Part shown: positions 10,673 to 23,334 of the stretch, in pieces
Layout: the number at the start of each line of letters is the position of its first letter
How positions within the stretch are numbered: position 1 is the stretch's first letter
Source: Rozella allomycis CSF55
Taxonomy: Eukaryota; Rozellomycota
Reading direction: 5' to 3'
Assembly (NCBI GenBank): GCA_000442015.1
Contig: KE561161.1
Span: forward strand, 1-64,000
Length of the DNA: 64,000 nt
The notes under the pieces: generated by a model
What the model was told of the DNA's origin: nothing
Database searches by the model: none
Seen by the model: the letters and a program-made list of their open reading frames with translations, nothing else
Position numbers and translations under genes: made by a program

Positions 10673-12523
10673 TTAATGATGTGATATTCCATTTTCTTTG
10701 CACCATCTTCTAATTAATTGTAATGACATGTCAGCTTGAGGGTGAGATGAATCTTCCAAAAGCTCCAGAATATCCTTAATATTGCTTGCATCTGCTAATC
10801 CATCATACACCTGCTTAAAGGCAGCCACCGCGCTAGCTATTTTCCCTTGAAAATGTTCAATGGACGGATCCAATGCTTCCAATGCTTTAAACGCACGACC
10901 ACTAATTAAAAAAAATTTTCTCTAGCAGAAGAAAAATTATGATTGTGTACCTTAAAACATTCATGACCAACTAACTGCAAAATTTGATAACTCTCACTTG
11001 AAGTTTCCATGGAACAGTATAGATCCCAGGCCTTCTCAGGTTTTTTATTCATTATATCTGATAGCAAAATAATAATAGTGTTACAACATTTTGAAAGATG
11101 ACTGATGTAAGTGTATTCGTTCTTGAATTTTTCATTCTGAATAAGAAGAAGTGCTTCTTCGGCTTCTTGATACTCATGCAATGCGGTCTTAGCTTGTGCA
11201 AAATTGTACAAAAACACATCGTCATTGGCAAAATATGTCTAATCTTTTACCACTAGTGTAATTACCTTAATTGAATTCAAATAAATCATCACATCCTCAA
11301 ATTGTTGTGTTAAAAAATAACAAGCAGCCATACTTTGGCGACCGGGTATTGTATCACATTCGTTAGCAGAGGTACCAACCAATTGAAAGTACTGTTGTGC
11401 TATTTTTAAGTGCTCTTTCGAATTTTGCTCGTGGCCCAACATTGCATTCACAATACCTTTCAGGATGTATTCCTGGGGAGTAGACGGATCAGTATCCTTT
11501 AATAGATCATAAGCCGATGATACATCATCGTTTTTCAAATAGTAAATTGCAAGGTTTATTCTTGCTTCAGGGATTACGTCAAGCAATTTAGGTAATACCT
11601 GAAGTGCACCCTGTCCACTTCTAAACACAACCTCAACAATTGGGATTCAATTTATTACTAAATTATGCCTAATTAATTCTTCAGTAAATATATCTGTTTC
11701 TCCTTTAAGTTTCTCCAAAAATGGTTCAAGCTCGTTTTCCGCTGCCTTGCCATTGTACAATTTATAGAAATTGCATGCCTTGAGATTTAATGCCATTGCA
11801 CTATCCGGATAAACCTGAAGATATCCATTAAGGACATCTTGAGATACGTCAAAGTATTCCAACCGATAATAGCACAATGCTACATAGTAATTGAGTGCCA
11901 AATATTCTCTATATTTATATATTTTGTATGTCACCTATTTTCAACTAATAGCTTCTTGTAAATATCAATCGCTTCTTGATAATGAGTTCTCAAAAAGTGG
12001 ACCGAAGCCAAAGTTAATTGATCTTCTAATACATCGTAAAGAAGTTGATGATATTTCACAAGATTCTCCTCATCCTGCTCTTTTTGTGCTATGTGAAGAA
12101 GCAATCTAATTTTTAATCTTGATTCTGACGCTTTTTCGATCATCAACTTACACTCCTTAGTCATACCAAGAAAAAAATAACAAATAGCAATGTAAATACT
12201 AATAGCAGATTGAAGTGTAGGTTCTTGTTGTAATTGTGAGTAAACCTTTAAAGCCTTTTCATATTTTCCAGCGTGAAACGCAGCATAACCATACCAAAGG
12301 AGAGACTCAATTGAAACCTCCTCATTCATCTGATTTTGAAACTTTTTTTCTATTTATACGATTTATTACGTCAATCAAGGTCATGGCACCAGTATAATCC
12401 CTTTTGGAAAGAAAGTCTTCCAGCGTGGGAATCTTTGGACCATTATTCTTATCCGCTTTAGAAAATTCCTTGGGTTTATTCCTTGATAATATCTGGTTTA
12501 AAAATAGTTATCAAATTTACCAT
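10673..12523 (-). CDS. IFT56: intraflagellar transport protein IFT56 (TTC26/DYF-13)
   Basis: Seven exons from 12523 to 10673; firmly placed introns are 12493-12520, 11909-11934, 11632-11658, 11239-11265 and 10922-10950 (26-29 nt). The first exon is just the ATG. About 560 residues, close to TTC26, with TPR helices and diagnostic stretches [52 protein letters not shown] and [25 protein letters not shown]56 is an IFT-B subunit needed to import motility proteins into flagella, so it implies a flagellated stage. The second intron is ambiguous (12321-12342 or 12330-12369); both keep frame. Confidence 0.95.
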
Positions 12524-12566
12524 TAAAGACCGAACAAATAATGCAACAGCCAAAAGGTAAACAAAT

Positions 12567-13608
12567 TTATTCAAGTTCTGATTCCTTGCAATCATCTAAA
12601 GCTGGGAAAGATCTTGTCGGTGTTTTTAATAGCCTGACTGCAGTTGGGGATGGTTTTGCGACTGTGCTAACACTCCCTGCTTTACTTTTTGTAGAGCTCA
12701 ATCTCCTTAATTCATCTGCCGCAGAAACATCACTTCTTGGATATAATATTAATGTCAGAAAAACATATGACCCGTTTCCTCGATTGAATAAATTTATCAA
12801 TAGATCGCTTATTGCCTTGTTGTAGTATAGGTCCATTGAACCTACTAAAATATCCATGTTTATAATGAACAAAGTTATGTACTGAAGAAATACACTGACA
12901 ATTAAGAATATGTTCATGCGTATGAAATACATGAGCAATGTTTTCCTCTCTGGACTCAGTTTTCTTATCTTTGATATCCTTATAGTTTGTCTTATAGATA
13001 GTATTGTGATGAAGAAACACTCGGCATGATATAGCATTTGAGGTGCCACTGTTTTCAATAATTTATCATATGAATACAAATAGTGCAAAGTTGGAAATAA
13101 GATGAAATTCAGAGCGGAATGTATTAAATAGACTTGCAATTCTCTGCTGCTTACTGTAACTTCATGAAAATATTGTTCTGTAATTCTCTTCCAGCGGCCT
13201 ATCATTAAAAATAAAGAGCTACTCTATGAAAATCATTGATTTAAATATTACGTTGAAACACCATCCAGCTTCAATTACTAGATCAGCAAATGATATAAGA
13301 TCGAGATGGTATACAGGGTACATCGTTTTTGGCTTTGTGAAAATAATCGGTTTACCCTTATTGTCAGTTATCGAAGCGAAACCTTCACTGTATTTAACAT
13401 AAGCGACTACGAGATCAGTTATTAACATTAAGATCATAGATATGAACATGAGATAGGTTGATAAGGTCCTAAGATCAAATCTTTTTAAATTGCTCCACTT
13501 TAGAACTTCAAACTTTGTTGTGGAATAGATATGATATATACAAAAACACAGCATTAACAACGTACCGATAAATCGGTCAATATATGAAAAATCACTTAAA
13601 TGTGACAT
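12567..13608 (-). CDS. orphan multi-pass (about 7TM) membrane protein A
   Basis: Exons 13608-13252 and 13223-12567 with a 28-nt intron encode 337 residues. Six to seven hydrophobic segments are followed by a basic, Ser/Thr-rich cytoplasmic-type tail of about 60 residues (SSTKSKAGSVSTVAKPSP). It has no motif I recognise. Two other genes in the window (37175-38171, 51880-52787) share this size and topology, so they may form a divergent receptor-like set. The chosen start is the first ATG after the stop of the Elg1 gene, which is upstream on the same strand. Confidence 0.65.
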
Positions 13609-13681
13609 GAAATTGATATCTATGGTTACGCAAAAATGTGCGGTGGCAATAAAAGAGGTAAAATAGAGATGTGGATTTATT

Positions 13682-15640
13682 CTACAAGAAATCAGTTTTC
13701 TCAAAATTTTTCATGTTCCATTCTTTTATCAGTGTTTCAGGATCCTTTAAGAGGAATTCGGTGAGTCGTAGAGAAATATTGCCAAGTTTTCTCACATACC
13801 TTTTTAATCGCTAAAGACATTTTTACTTTGATGTTCTTTTGGATTGAAAGTATTTGGCTTTCTTTTTGAGCCATGGAATCAAATACAAATAGTTTGAAGA
13901 ATCTTCCACTGCATTACTGCTTTGAATAATTTCATTGTACTTAACTCTAAAGTCATCGCTTATTAATGACAAACAATATCCTTACCAACAATCTTTTTGG
14001 CATTTTTCAAAAATAACATCAGCCCATGTCACGGGCATCGAATTGCATGTCGCTAATGAGCAAAGTAGAATATTTTTAATGGTCAAGAATTCACTGATTT
14101 CAACACGATTAGAAGGTTCGTTTGGCAGGAAAATACTTTGTGTAAACTCTGGGAGTGGGTTTGTATAACATTCTGACTCTTGATAGAAGTTGAGATTTAA
14201 TTTTGAATCTATCAAAGATAGTTGTTCAATGTTCTCAAACTCTAAATTTTCCGATCCTGAGATTAGGGTTGATTTGAAGTCACAGTAGCGACAACGCTCA
14301 GGAATCTTTTTTGACAACTTGAACTTTCTAGTAGTCCTTAAAAATAAAAATTCCAATTGATTTATCGACTTTCTTAAATTAAAATTTGATTCTGCCAGGG
14401 TTGATAATGCTAAATCTTCGCCAATTAAGAAATCATCCATCAAGTACTCCAATTTCTGCCTCTCTGTCAATTTATTTAATTCAATGTAGCAAACATTATC
14501 GAGGCTGAGATTGCAACCCATTTTAACTAGACCTTCAAAGTTACCTACTTAAAATTGTTGTAAAATGGTACAAATAGATGTTAAGATTATTGGATGTTTA
14601 GAAGTACATGCAATTTGCCCAACCGCATTCCAAAAATCGGTGTCTCCGGTCATTAAAAGATCTACACTTTCCATTACGTAAACAGCGGAGCTTTGAAGGC
14701 TATCTTTGTGCCCAAACATTGTTGATTTTAAATGATTGTTCTGAATAGAGTCTCCAAGCATTGAAAGAATATTGCTTTTGGATCTAACCATGGAACAATC
14801 GATATTGACGATATCAAAGTTAAGCTTTGAAGCCACTCGTTCGATCAACGAAGTTTTTCCACATCCTTCAGGACCAGCTAAGAAAAGACATGGATAACTA
14901 AATTTCTTGCTAGTGAATTTATCAAATGTCCCAAAGTCATCCTCGAAATCATTCTCAGTGAAAAAATTAAATTGTTGGAATGATGATGTGTAATTTTCAT
15001 CAGCAGCGTTCGGATACATATGAAAAGGCCTTTTAATCTTTTTTTCACCTCTCCATTGAAGTATCCAATCTGACAACGCATCCTCTTCCTTTGAAAACCA
15101 ATTTCGAAACAAGTTTCGTCGGTCATTAACGTTAATATTTTCTTCAGTTTCGTCAAATTTAATTTCATTGTATCTAAACTCATCTCTAGACTCTGGTGCT
15201 CTTAAAGTCATTCGTTTCATTGATCTACATTGTTCCCAAACTGGTTCAATTGATGATTGTGTCGTAGATATAGCAGGAAAGTCTGGAAAATTCAGTTTCT
15301 TTAATGTGTCGCGTGTAAAGTATGGATCAAATGTATCTTCAACAGCCTTCTCTTTACCAACCTTCATTGCATTCCTTTGGCTCCTATCAAAAAATGGGTG
15401 AAGCCCAGCATCTACATTGACATTTCTAATGACAATTTTCTCTATGTTTTTTTCTATCTTTATCTTTTTTGTATCATTATCTGGAGGAACCTTTTTCTGC
15501 CTTTTCTTCAAATCAAAGAAGGGGTGAATCTTTTTAGGTGTTTCAATAACAGTAAAATCAGGATCCGATTTTACAGATGATTCATCTAATATTATATGAT
15601 CGCTCGATAGAATTTCTATCTCATCCAATTTTTTTGTCAT
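13682..15640 (-). CDS. ELG1: Elg1/ATAD5-like RFC clamp unloader
   Basis: Four exons (15640-14572, 14544-13986, 13958-13827, 13799-13682) joined by three 27-nt introns give 625 residues. A Walker A motif GPEGCGKTS lies about residue 260; Walker B is degenerate (VYVMESVDLLM), as in Elg1 relatives. PIILTSICNFEG across the first junction is the sensor-1 region. The N-terminus carries three related motifs, HPFFDLKKRQKK, HPFFDRSQRNAMK and DPYFTRDTLKK (about residues 39, 81 and 105). The Elg1-RFC complex removes PCNA from chromatin after replication. The last exon is supported only by the exact 27-nt intron and open frame. Confidence 0.82.
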
Positions 15641-15662
15641 CACCCCTTTGAAATTTACAATA

Positions 15663-16297
15663 TTACAAAAAATAAGAAGGAAACAAAAAATAGTGTCCAA
15701 CCACTAATTTATTTAGTTGTGATTTAAATAGTTCGCTTGTTATAACGCTCCCTTTGGATAAATTGGCCGCACTTTGATTGGGATTTTTGACATGATATTC
15801 CACATACACCGATTCATATATGTTTTTAAGCATTCCCTGCAAATTTTCTTGATATGGATCTGTTATTAGGACAAATTTTAGTCCGCTAGCCGTTTCGAAC
15901 AGGTGCAATTTGTACATGCTGGTTTTAAAACTAATGAATTTGTTCCTAAATAATTAGAATTTACATTATCCTACGACCCTGTTACAGATAATTTGCCGCA
16001 CATATTTTTTAAAGAGAAAATTAATCCATAAACTAATTTTGCGTGTTCATCTTTCTCGCTCTCTGTCATATTGCTAAATACACTAGGTAAATTTTCTACT
16101 TCATTCGATGTTTTTTCTTCAGCTTGGTTCATACTACTTATTCTTCTGTGTCCACCCAAGACGCGTCTAGTCGCTGCAGAAAAAGCAAGTGAGGTCGTTG
16201 AGGTGGAGCTAGATTCTGTTTGATTAGAAACTTTGGGGAATTCGTGATTCAACAAACACTGACAATGTCTATCAAAAATGTACAAATGGTATATCAT
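15663..16297 (-). CDS. TRAPPC1: TRAPP complex subunit TRAPPC1/Bet5
   Basis: Exons 16297-15975 and 15945-15663 with a 29-nt intron encode 201 residues. The longin fold starts MIYHLYIFDRHCQCLL and resumes with LVYGLIFSLKNMCGKLS, SNKFISFKTSMYKLHLFETASGLKFVLITD (junction inside) and YVEYHVKNP. TRAPP is the Rab1 exchange factor tethering ER-derived vesicles. Compared with the 145-residue animal protein there is a Ser/Thr-rich insertion of about 50 residues between the first strands. Only 22 bp separate its stop from the Elg1 start. Confidence 0.92.
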
Positions 16298-16350
16298 TTA
16301 AGAAAAATCCAAAATGCTATTTTTAAGAGAATATCTCCGCTATTAAAAGG

Positions 16351-16797
16351 ATGACAAAGGATCTTAATAGTTTGCCCAAGACGAAAAGAAATTTTGTTTC
16401 CTATTTTGAAAAAATCAACAGATGTTTAGATGAGAGAAAATCTAGGGTTATGGATCTTTGTGACAAATCGAAAAGCATGTTTGTTGAAGCGTCAAAACCA
16501 AAGAAATTATTTAAATTAATGCACCATGAGCCGAATGTACATGATGATAATGATATCCCGATCCGAATTAACAAAACAGGGATGAGAGAAATAAAACCCC
16601 ATAGGCACGTTAAGGGGAAATTAAAGAGAGAGGCAGTGGATTTGAAACTTACAAATCCAATAGAGAACTTGAAATACAGAAATAATAAAGTGAATTGTGA
16701 AAACTTTTTCCCATCAAATATCAAAAGACTTCCAAAACGAACAAGGCAAACCATGTCAGCCCCAGCGTCTGGATTTCAAGTAACAAGCGATAATTGA
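16351..16797 (+). CDS. unknown basic protein
   Basis: An intronless 148-residue gene divergent from TRAPPC1, with 53 bp between the starts. It is Lys/Arg-rich throughout (KPKKLFKLM, HRHVKGKLKREAVDLK, IKRLPKRTRQT) with no membrane segment or signal peptide and looks largely unstructured. A nucleic-acid or cytoskeletal role is possible from charge alone; I do not recognise a family. Confidence 0.6.
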   Translation: MTKDLNSLPKTKRNFVSYFEKINRCLDERKSRVMDLCDKSKSMFVEASKPKKLFKLMHHEPNVHDDNDIPIRINKTGMREIKPHRHVKGKLKREAVDLKLTNPIENLKYRNNKVNCENFFPSNIKRLPKRTRQTMSAPASGFQVTSDN

Positions 16798-16843
16798 TTA
16801 AATTTAGTTTCGAGTTTTAAAAGATGAATATTTTTCTTTTCAA

Positions 16844-17666
16844 ATGGAAAATCATCCAACGTTATCTCGAAGACCACAAACAAGTTATAGAGAATTTAAA
16901 CTACCCGAAGAAAAAGAAATTGAGAGATATCATTTCATCAACATAGTTTTTAAGGATGCGGTTAAAAAGCGAGAACAATTCAATCTTGGGCAAACTGGTC
17001 AAGCTTTTGAGACTCGATCACTGGATTCCCCTCCCATCAGTTACGAAGAGAATTCAATCTCTTTGAAGTCAACAAAGTCAAACTTTTCCATTAAATCTTT
17101 TCCATTTGAGGAGAAAAGAAAACAGATTTTTGAACAGTATTCAAAGAAAAGTCCAAAGCCGGTAGAAAAAGAAGTTGTGGCAAAGAAATACCCCAAAAAG
17201 AAGAAAAAACCATCTTTTTCAAGAAAGGCTGACAAAGTAGGACCTTCATCAATAAGTGGCGAATCAAGTAATGATCAACTGGAGCAATTCCCTGAATCCT
17301 TGGAGGCTATTCTTCAAACTTTAACATCAAAGGAAAAGTCGATCGTTAAAGAAACCTCCAGAGTTGTTCAAATACCTGAAAACGACGCACTTAAAGGCGT
17401 AAAGTTGATTGATTTGCTTAATTTAACAAATACACGCGAGATTCTAAAAGCTCGACGGTAATTAAAACATTTTGTTAATAAAGACTGTGGCGACGTTCCT
17501 CCAATACAGAAAGAGCAATGTTTTCAAAAGCATTCTTGGAAAACTTGTAAAGTTATTATTAAAGTCTAGAAATAGGAAGCAACAACAATCCGCCATTGGC
17601 GAAATACACGAGCAAGAAGAATTAGAAGAAATGCAGAAAGAAGAAAAACAAGTTACGTTCGAGTAA
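16844..17666 (+). CDS. unknown lysine-rich protein
   Basis: Exons 16844-17457, 17484-17546 and 17570-17666 (introns of 26 and 23 nt) encode 257 residues. It has a poly-Lys tract (KKYPKKKKKPSFSRK) in the middle, a helical LPESLEAILQTLTSKEKSIV region, and an acidic, Gln/Glu-rich C-terminus. No domain recognised. It follows the previous unknown gene by 46 bp in the same direction. Confidence 0.6.
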
Positions 17667-17695
17667 CTTTAGAATTTTATTTTATAAATTTATGT

Positions 17696-18454
17696 TTAAG
17701 ATCGTAAATCTTGTAATCTTTGTTGCATATTTTCTTCATCCACTAGTTGCTGATCTGAAGACTTTAGTTTGGTTGCAGGGGCAACAATGCCTTGCGTTAA
17801 TTCGTTCAGGACTTTGTCAACTTCTTCCTCAGCCTCTTCTTCTATTTCTTCGTCGTCCATTCCAAGCGTTTCTTCCATCATCTCTTCCATAATCCCTAAA
17901 TCTTTACAAAGTTAATTTCTAACCCGCTTTCATCATTTCTTTTGACATGTCCATCATGGTCTTTTGCATTTCAGGGAGACGTATCAAGTTATTGGCAAGC
18001 TTCATTATAACTGTACTCTTTTGAATAACACCAGCAACTTTAATCGATGCTATATTTTCTAAAGGCAATATCTTTACATACTTGTTGCTGAAGCTGCATG
18101 GACAAAGAGCTAAGCTGGGCTTTGTTGGTATGAAGGCGCTCTCTAGTCCTCTTTGATCTGACTAATTCTTTGGCCAAGGTTCTGCAAACTACTTGCCCAC
18201 CAGCCTGCTTTGCGGCAGTCTTAATCTCTCTTTTTACTTTAGCCTCCTGAGATTCAATATCTAAGTTGAAAGCAATGTCCTATTTCGTACTTCGTATCTG
18301 CCTGTCCAACTTGCGTTCTTCTGTTTTAAGTTGCTGTTTCCATTTTTTAACCTGTATTCTATGGATAATATTAAAATTTAATCGTTACAAAATTAAATAT
18401 AGATCACACCTGCTCCTCCAATGTAGGGCCTGAACCGAAAAGGGTTTTCATCAT
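17696..18454 (-). CDS. VPS24: ESCRT-III subunit CHMP3/Vps24
   Basis: Five exons (18454-18410, 18351-18291, 18260-18078, 18049-17924, 17895-17696) with introns of 58, 30, 28 and 28 nt encode 204 residues. The Snf7-domain helices carry LDRQIRNIESQEAKVKREIK, AKELVRSKRTRERLH, VAGVIQKSTVIMKL and MSKEMMKAGIMEEMMEETL, which fits Vps24 better than Vps2. The acidic C-terminus ends in the MIM1-like QQRLQDLRS for Vps4. ESCRT-III polymers cut membrane necks in multivesicular-body formation and cytokinesis. The 58-nt first intron is one of the few long ones. Confidence 0.93.
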
Positions 18455-18594
18455 ACCCGCAAATAAGAAAATTCAAAAACAAAATACAGGCAACCCAAAA
18501 ATTTAACTTCATCGTGTTTATGAATTATGAATTAAATTTATGTTTTAAGTGGTATAAGAAATCAGGAAATACATAAAGTAATGAAAACAAAAAA

Positions 18595-18675
18595 CGACAG
18601 CGACAGGATTTGAACCTGTGCGGGAAATCCCAATAGATTTCAAGTCTATCTCCTTAACCACTCGGACACGCTGTC
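18595..18675 (-). tRNA. tRNA-Ser (UGA)
   Basis: The minus strand folds as a class II tRNA: acceptor GACAGCG/CGCTGTC with discriminator G, anticodon loop CTTGAAA (anticodon TGA), a variable arm, and T-loop GTTCAAATC. A T-rich Pol III terminator follows (TTTTTT on the minus strand). No intron and no encoded CCA. Confidence 0.95.
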
Positions 18676-18840
18676 TGAATTATTGGTCAAAGGTAATAAT
18701 AGATATAATAAATACTGATTTTGTCACTATTGTATAATGTGCTTCCACGATTAATATTCCATGTTTTTATCACTAAAAATCGATGTACTTTATAATTGTT
18801 TATCAATCTTCCCTTGACTTCGCCACACGTCATTTGAGTA

Positions 18841-19500
<660 letters not shown>

Positions 19501-19551
19501 CACTGCACGTATTAAATAAACCTTCAATCTTTTAATATTAAACTACATTTA

Positions 19552-21374
19552 TTAATATTTTCTATTAGCGCCAGTCGACATTAAGAGAACTTTCTTTTTC
19601 TTCTTTCCAATCTCTTGAGGCTCAGTCCATCGAGAATCATTGAAGATTGGATCGATTGAATTTGAGGAAACAGGAGAAGAAGACAAAGCTTTCACAAAAG
19701 ATGAAGGCTCGGTATTATTTACAATTGTATTGCTGCCTTTGGAAGTAGAGGGAAGTAGTGGAAAATCAGTTAATGCATTTGGGAGTGAAGTGCATAGCTT
19801 TGGTGAAGAGCGATATTCAGGGCTATAGTTATCGCCAGGTTCAGCTCCTAAAGTTGATTTCTTTTCGTTCTTTCCTTTTTCTTTTTTCTTCATTTTGGCA
19901 AATAGTTTGGCATTTCTTTGATTTATTTCGCCTACAGTAAGCGCAAAGAAAATATTGTACTTTGAAATAGATCTAAAGTTTTGGCGGAAACAATTGTTGA
20001 AAGATCAACTTGGCAAAACGAAATCTCACAATTATTTGGAAGATGAGCCAGATACTTAAATCTTTTCTTTAACTCTGGTGTCATTATGGTATCTTCAATA
20101 TCAATGACTTTAATTTCAATATCCTGCGGAAAATCACTATAGTTTATAAATTCTTGTTTTAATATTTTAATATCTAACGGATGGAAAAAGTAAAATTGGC
20201 CATTAGCCGCTCGTAAATTATCAAATTGCAAATTACCCTGGTAAAAATGATATGACGTATTTGATAAAGGTCGCGATACTGAGTTTGTTTCTTCATCCAA
20301 TTTGAATATATCATCAGTAGATTGATTACACTTGGTACCATACAAAGGCAGGCTTACTTTTGCCGGGACTATAGTAGGCGATGAAACCACATCCAAGGGC
20401 TTCTTTAATACAATTTTTTCTAGCTGATTGTTAATTTTTTGAATTAAAATATCCAAAGCTGGTATAGGACCTAATTCTTTACATGACAAACATTCATCCT
20501 TGTATGCGAGCAAAGAAGATAAATCTCTTGAGAGAATCTCTTTTTCGTGAGCTTGGTTTCCTATAAGCAGCTTTGAATAGCCGAAAGCTGGTTGAAACAA
20601 GGCTGAGGGAATGCGATTTTTCTTTACGACTTCAAATTGTTTTGAGGGCAGACAAATGGTGGAACCTTGATCTCTGGTCATCAATGTAAACTTTTGAAGT
20701 GAATCTAGACAAACTGGGGTTATCACGTTGTATGTCGCTCTTTTCAAATCTCTAGGGTTAATTGTTTCGTAGCACATTGGACACTTTCTCCATGACTTTT
20801 CATCTGAAGTTATCATGTAAATATGAATATACTTAAAGATAAATATCTCGATAAACAGCAAGAGCAAAACGTATGACCACATCTGGTAAAGGTTGGAGCA
20901 ACTGGATACTCCAGACATATTGGACATTTTGGTTCTTCTGTTGTATCGATTATCTTTTAATCATGTGACAAGCATTTACGACTTGAAGTATATTATTCCA
21001 GGGAATTTCAATATCTGGATCCAATAAATGGACCTTATAATCTTGATTTGATCGTAAAACAAACCGAAAACTATTCACATTAAATAAAAAGATTACTTTG
21101 CCTGTACATATCTCTCTTTTCTAAACGCTTGATAGTTTTTTGGCTTTCGAGGCTGAGAAGGACTAGAAGAGAGTTCACGATCTGGAAGCTGAAAGTTTAA
21201 CAGATGGTTCATTGATATTTTTCTAGGTGTATTATTATGGGAGCTCGAAGTCGATTGATCGCCTATGGTTAGCATGAAAATAAACACAAATAACAATCCA
21301 ATAAACGAAAAAATACTAAAGCAAGGAATAATACCTGTTCTTTGAAAAGGGAAACCCTTTTCATCTAACGACAT
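19552..21374 (-). CDS. RNF10: RNF10/Mag2-like RING E3 ubiquitin ligase
   Basis: Six exons (21374-21335, 21262-21096, 21069-20980, 20953-20833, 20803-19961, 19931-19552) give 546 residues. Before the RING comes [11 protein letters not shown] and [30 protein letters not shown], both RNF10 features; then a C3HC4 RING from [21 protein letters not shown] to [38 protein letters not shown] and [10 protein letters not shown] follow. RNF10 ubiquitinates 40S proteins on stalled ribosomes. The first intron is 72 nt, in frame and without stops; if retained it adds a hydrophobic helix (see finding). Others are 26-29 nt. Confidence 0.9.
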
Positions 21375-21424
21375 TAAAACCGTTTAACAGGGGCTCAGCC
21401 ACAAAATTGACGCAAGAAAGAACT

Positions 21425-23334
21425 TTAAAGTTTATTAAGTTCATTAACCAATCCATCAGTAAAATAATGTAGCTTGGATTCAATAGACATTCGATCTTTG
21501 AGATTGCCAACCATTTCACTGTAATACTTCACTTTTGGTTCCGTGCCAGACGTACGGAAAACAATCCATCCATTTTCAAGCTCAAAGTAAATCATCAATG
21601 ATGGAGAATAGTTTATAATCTTTTTAATTTTATATTCTCCCAAATATTCTTGTTTTTTTGACAGAAAATCAAATATTTGTGTTTTTCTTGAACGATCTTT
21701 GACTATTAAATAACCATTAGACGAAGCAAAGTATCCCAGCCTATTCATAAGAAAGAATTATCTTATACTCTTCATATATTTTGTCTAATTTATCAAAAAC
21801 ACTCAAGCCGGCAAAATGCAATTCACATAGCATCTGAAGGGCAGTTGATAGTGCACTAATCCCATCTTTATCTCTTACAAGATCAAATACCATAAACCCA
21901 ATCGCTTCTTCATATGCAAAAGGTACTCTGTATCCCTCCGATTCCAACTTTAATACTTCATTCCCAATGTATTTAAATCCAGTTAACGTTTCTTCATATC
22001 TATGTTCATTTTTAAGACAAAACGCTTTTAGCATTTTAGAAGAAACTATAGTTGTAACCATTGCAATTTGGCCTAAAAATCACCCGCCACATTAATTATT
22101 ACCAGGGCTGATCCTCTCCCTGTTCCTTAATTTCTCTACACAATAATATGCCAATAATATCCCAATTTGATTTCCGGAAAGAGTTTGCCAGTTGCTGTTT
22201 TTATCTTTGGCAGCTATCGCCAAGCGGTCTGCATCAGGATCATTTGCTAGAATAATCGAAGAATTATGCGATTCAGCAGTTTCTATCGCCAATTTCTTTC
22301 TATTAAATACGCCATGTATCTTACTAAACTTCCCTTTCCCTCCTCTGGATTGGGGTATTTCACTGTAGGAAAATCAGGGTCAGGTAAAACCTTTTAACTT
22401 TAACAAGTAACATTACCTGCTCTTTTACAGGTATTAAATATGGATATTTTATTGCTTTTAAAGCTTTTAAAATGTATTCATAGCCCACTCCATGCATTGC
22501 TGTGTATACTATAGGTAATTGTGGATAGGATTCTATGAAACGATACTTGCTCAGTCTTGAGAAATATTCCTTTGCAATCTGTTCCATTGGATCAACGCAT
22601 ATCGATGACTTTGTATATGCTTCATAATCCCAAGTTTCAGGCTCAAAATTGGAAATAATGGATTTAGCAATATCCTTGTCTGTTGGACTTACGATCTAAG
22701 AATTATCCATCAACCTTAATGGTATACCTGGCACCCATTATTCCAATACACTTTGTATCCATTATCCTCTTTGGGGTTATGAGAGGCCTTTGTTCAAGTA
22801 AAGCAAATAATTACAGTTATCATTATGCCACAAGCTGCTTTTAAAAATGTCACTGAAAATGGCTAACTAAATGAGTGTAAAATCTATTACAACAAAGGGG
22901 GTGGGACATATAGCCTGAAGCAAATATACCTTTACATTGTTTTTCAAAAAGACCGCGGTCGCTAATCTAGCGAAATCCCAAGAATGATGTCTATGGTCAT
23001 GACCAATAACTACTCCTTCACTTGTGATATTTTCCCTTGTTTTTATCAAGTGAGCACAAAGTCCCAAAGACATCAGCAAAAATATCTTACTTGAGTGGCC
23101 TGTATTATAGTTAAATCATTCATTCTATTAAATCCAGCACCCATAGATGCTCTTAATCCAGCAGTTCCAAATTCCAAATTAGTCAATAGTCTATCTTCAA
23201 GCTCGGGTAAATTCTTCTCATCTTTTGACAATAACTTTATTTCATTTAAAGTTATAGGATTCTTGAAAGCATTTATCCTGCAAATTTACTTTATCCAGCT
23301 TTAAATACAATTGCAAACGCTCGTCCAAAGACAT
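21425..23334 (-). CDS. PGM2: phosphoglucomutase-2/phosphopentomutase
   Basis: Ten exons from 23334 to 21425 and nine introns of 26-32 nt give 551 residues in perfect frame. Catalytic serine loop TASHNPKEDNGYKVYWNNG is rebuilt across an intron; the metal loop is DPDADR, and the sugar/phosphate loops are TGFKYIGNE, FAYEEAIG and FRTSGTEPK. The family interconverts ribose-1-P/ribose-5-P and glucose-1-P/6-P. The intron at 23065-23090 has no AG: it must end TTTG so that IIQATQ joins GLCAHLIK, matching PGM2 without a gap. The start lies only 15 bp from that of the divergent Maf gene. Confidence 0.94.
23065..23090 (-). other. GT...TG intron in PGM2
   Basis: A 26-nt intron reads GTAAGA...GTCTTTG on the minus strand and is followed by GGACTTTGTGC. 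There is no usable AG, and the next AG downstream would remove conserved residues and break the frame. Protein alignment around the junction is gapless. Confidence 0.75.
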
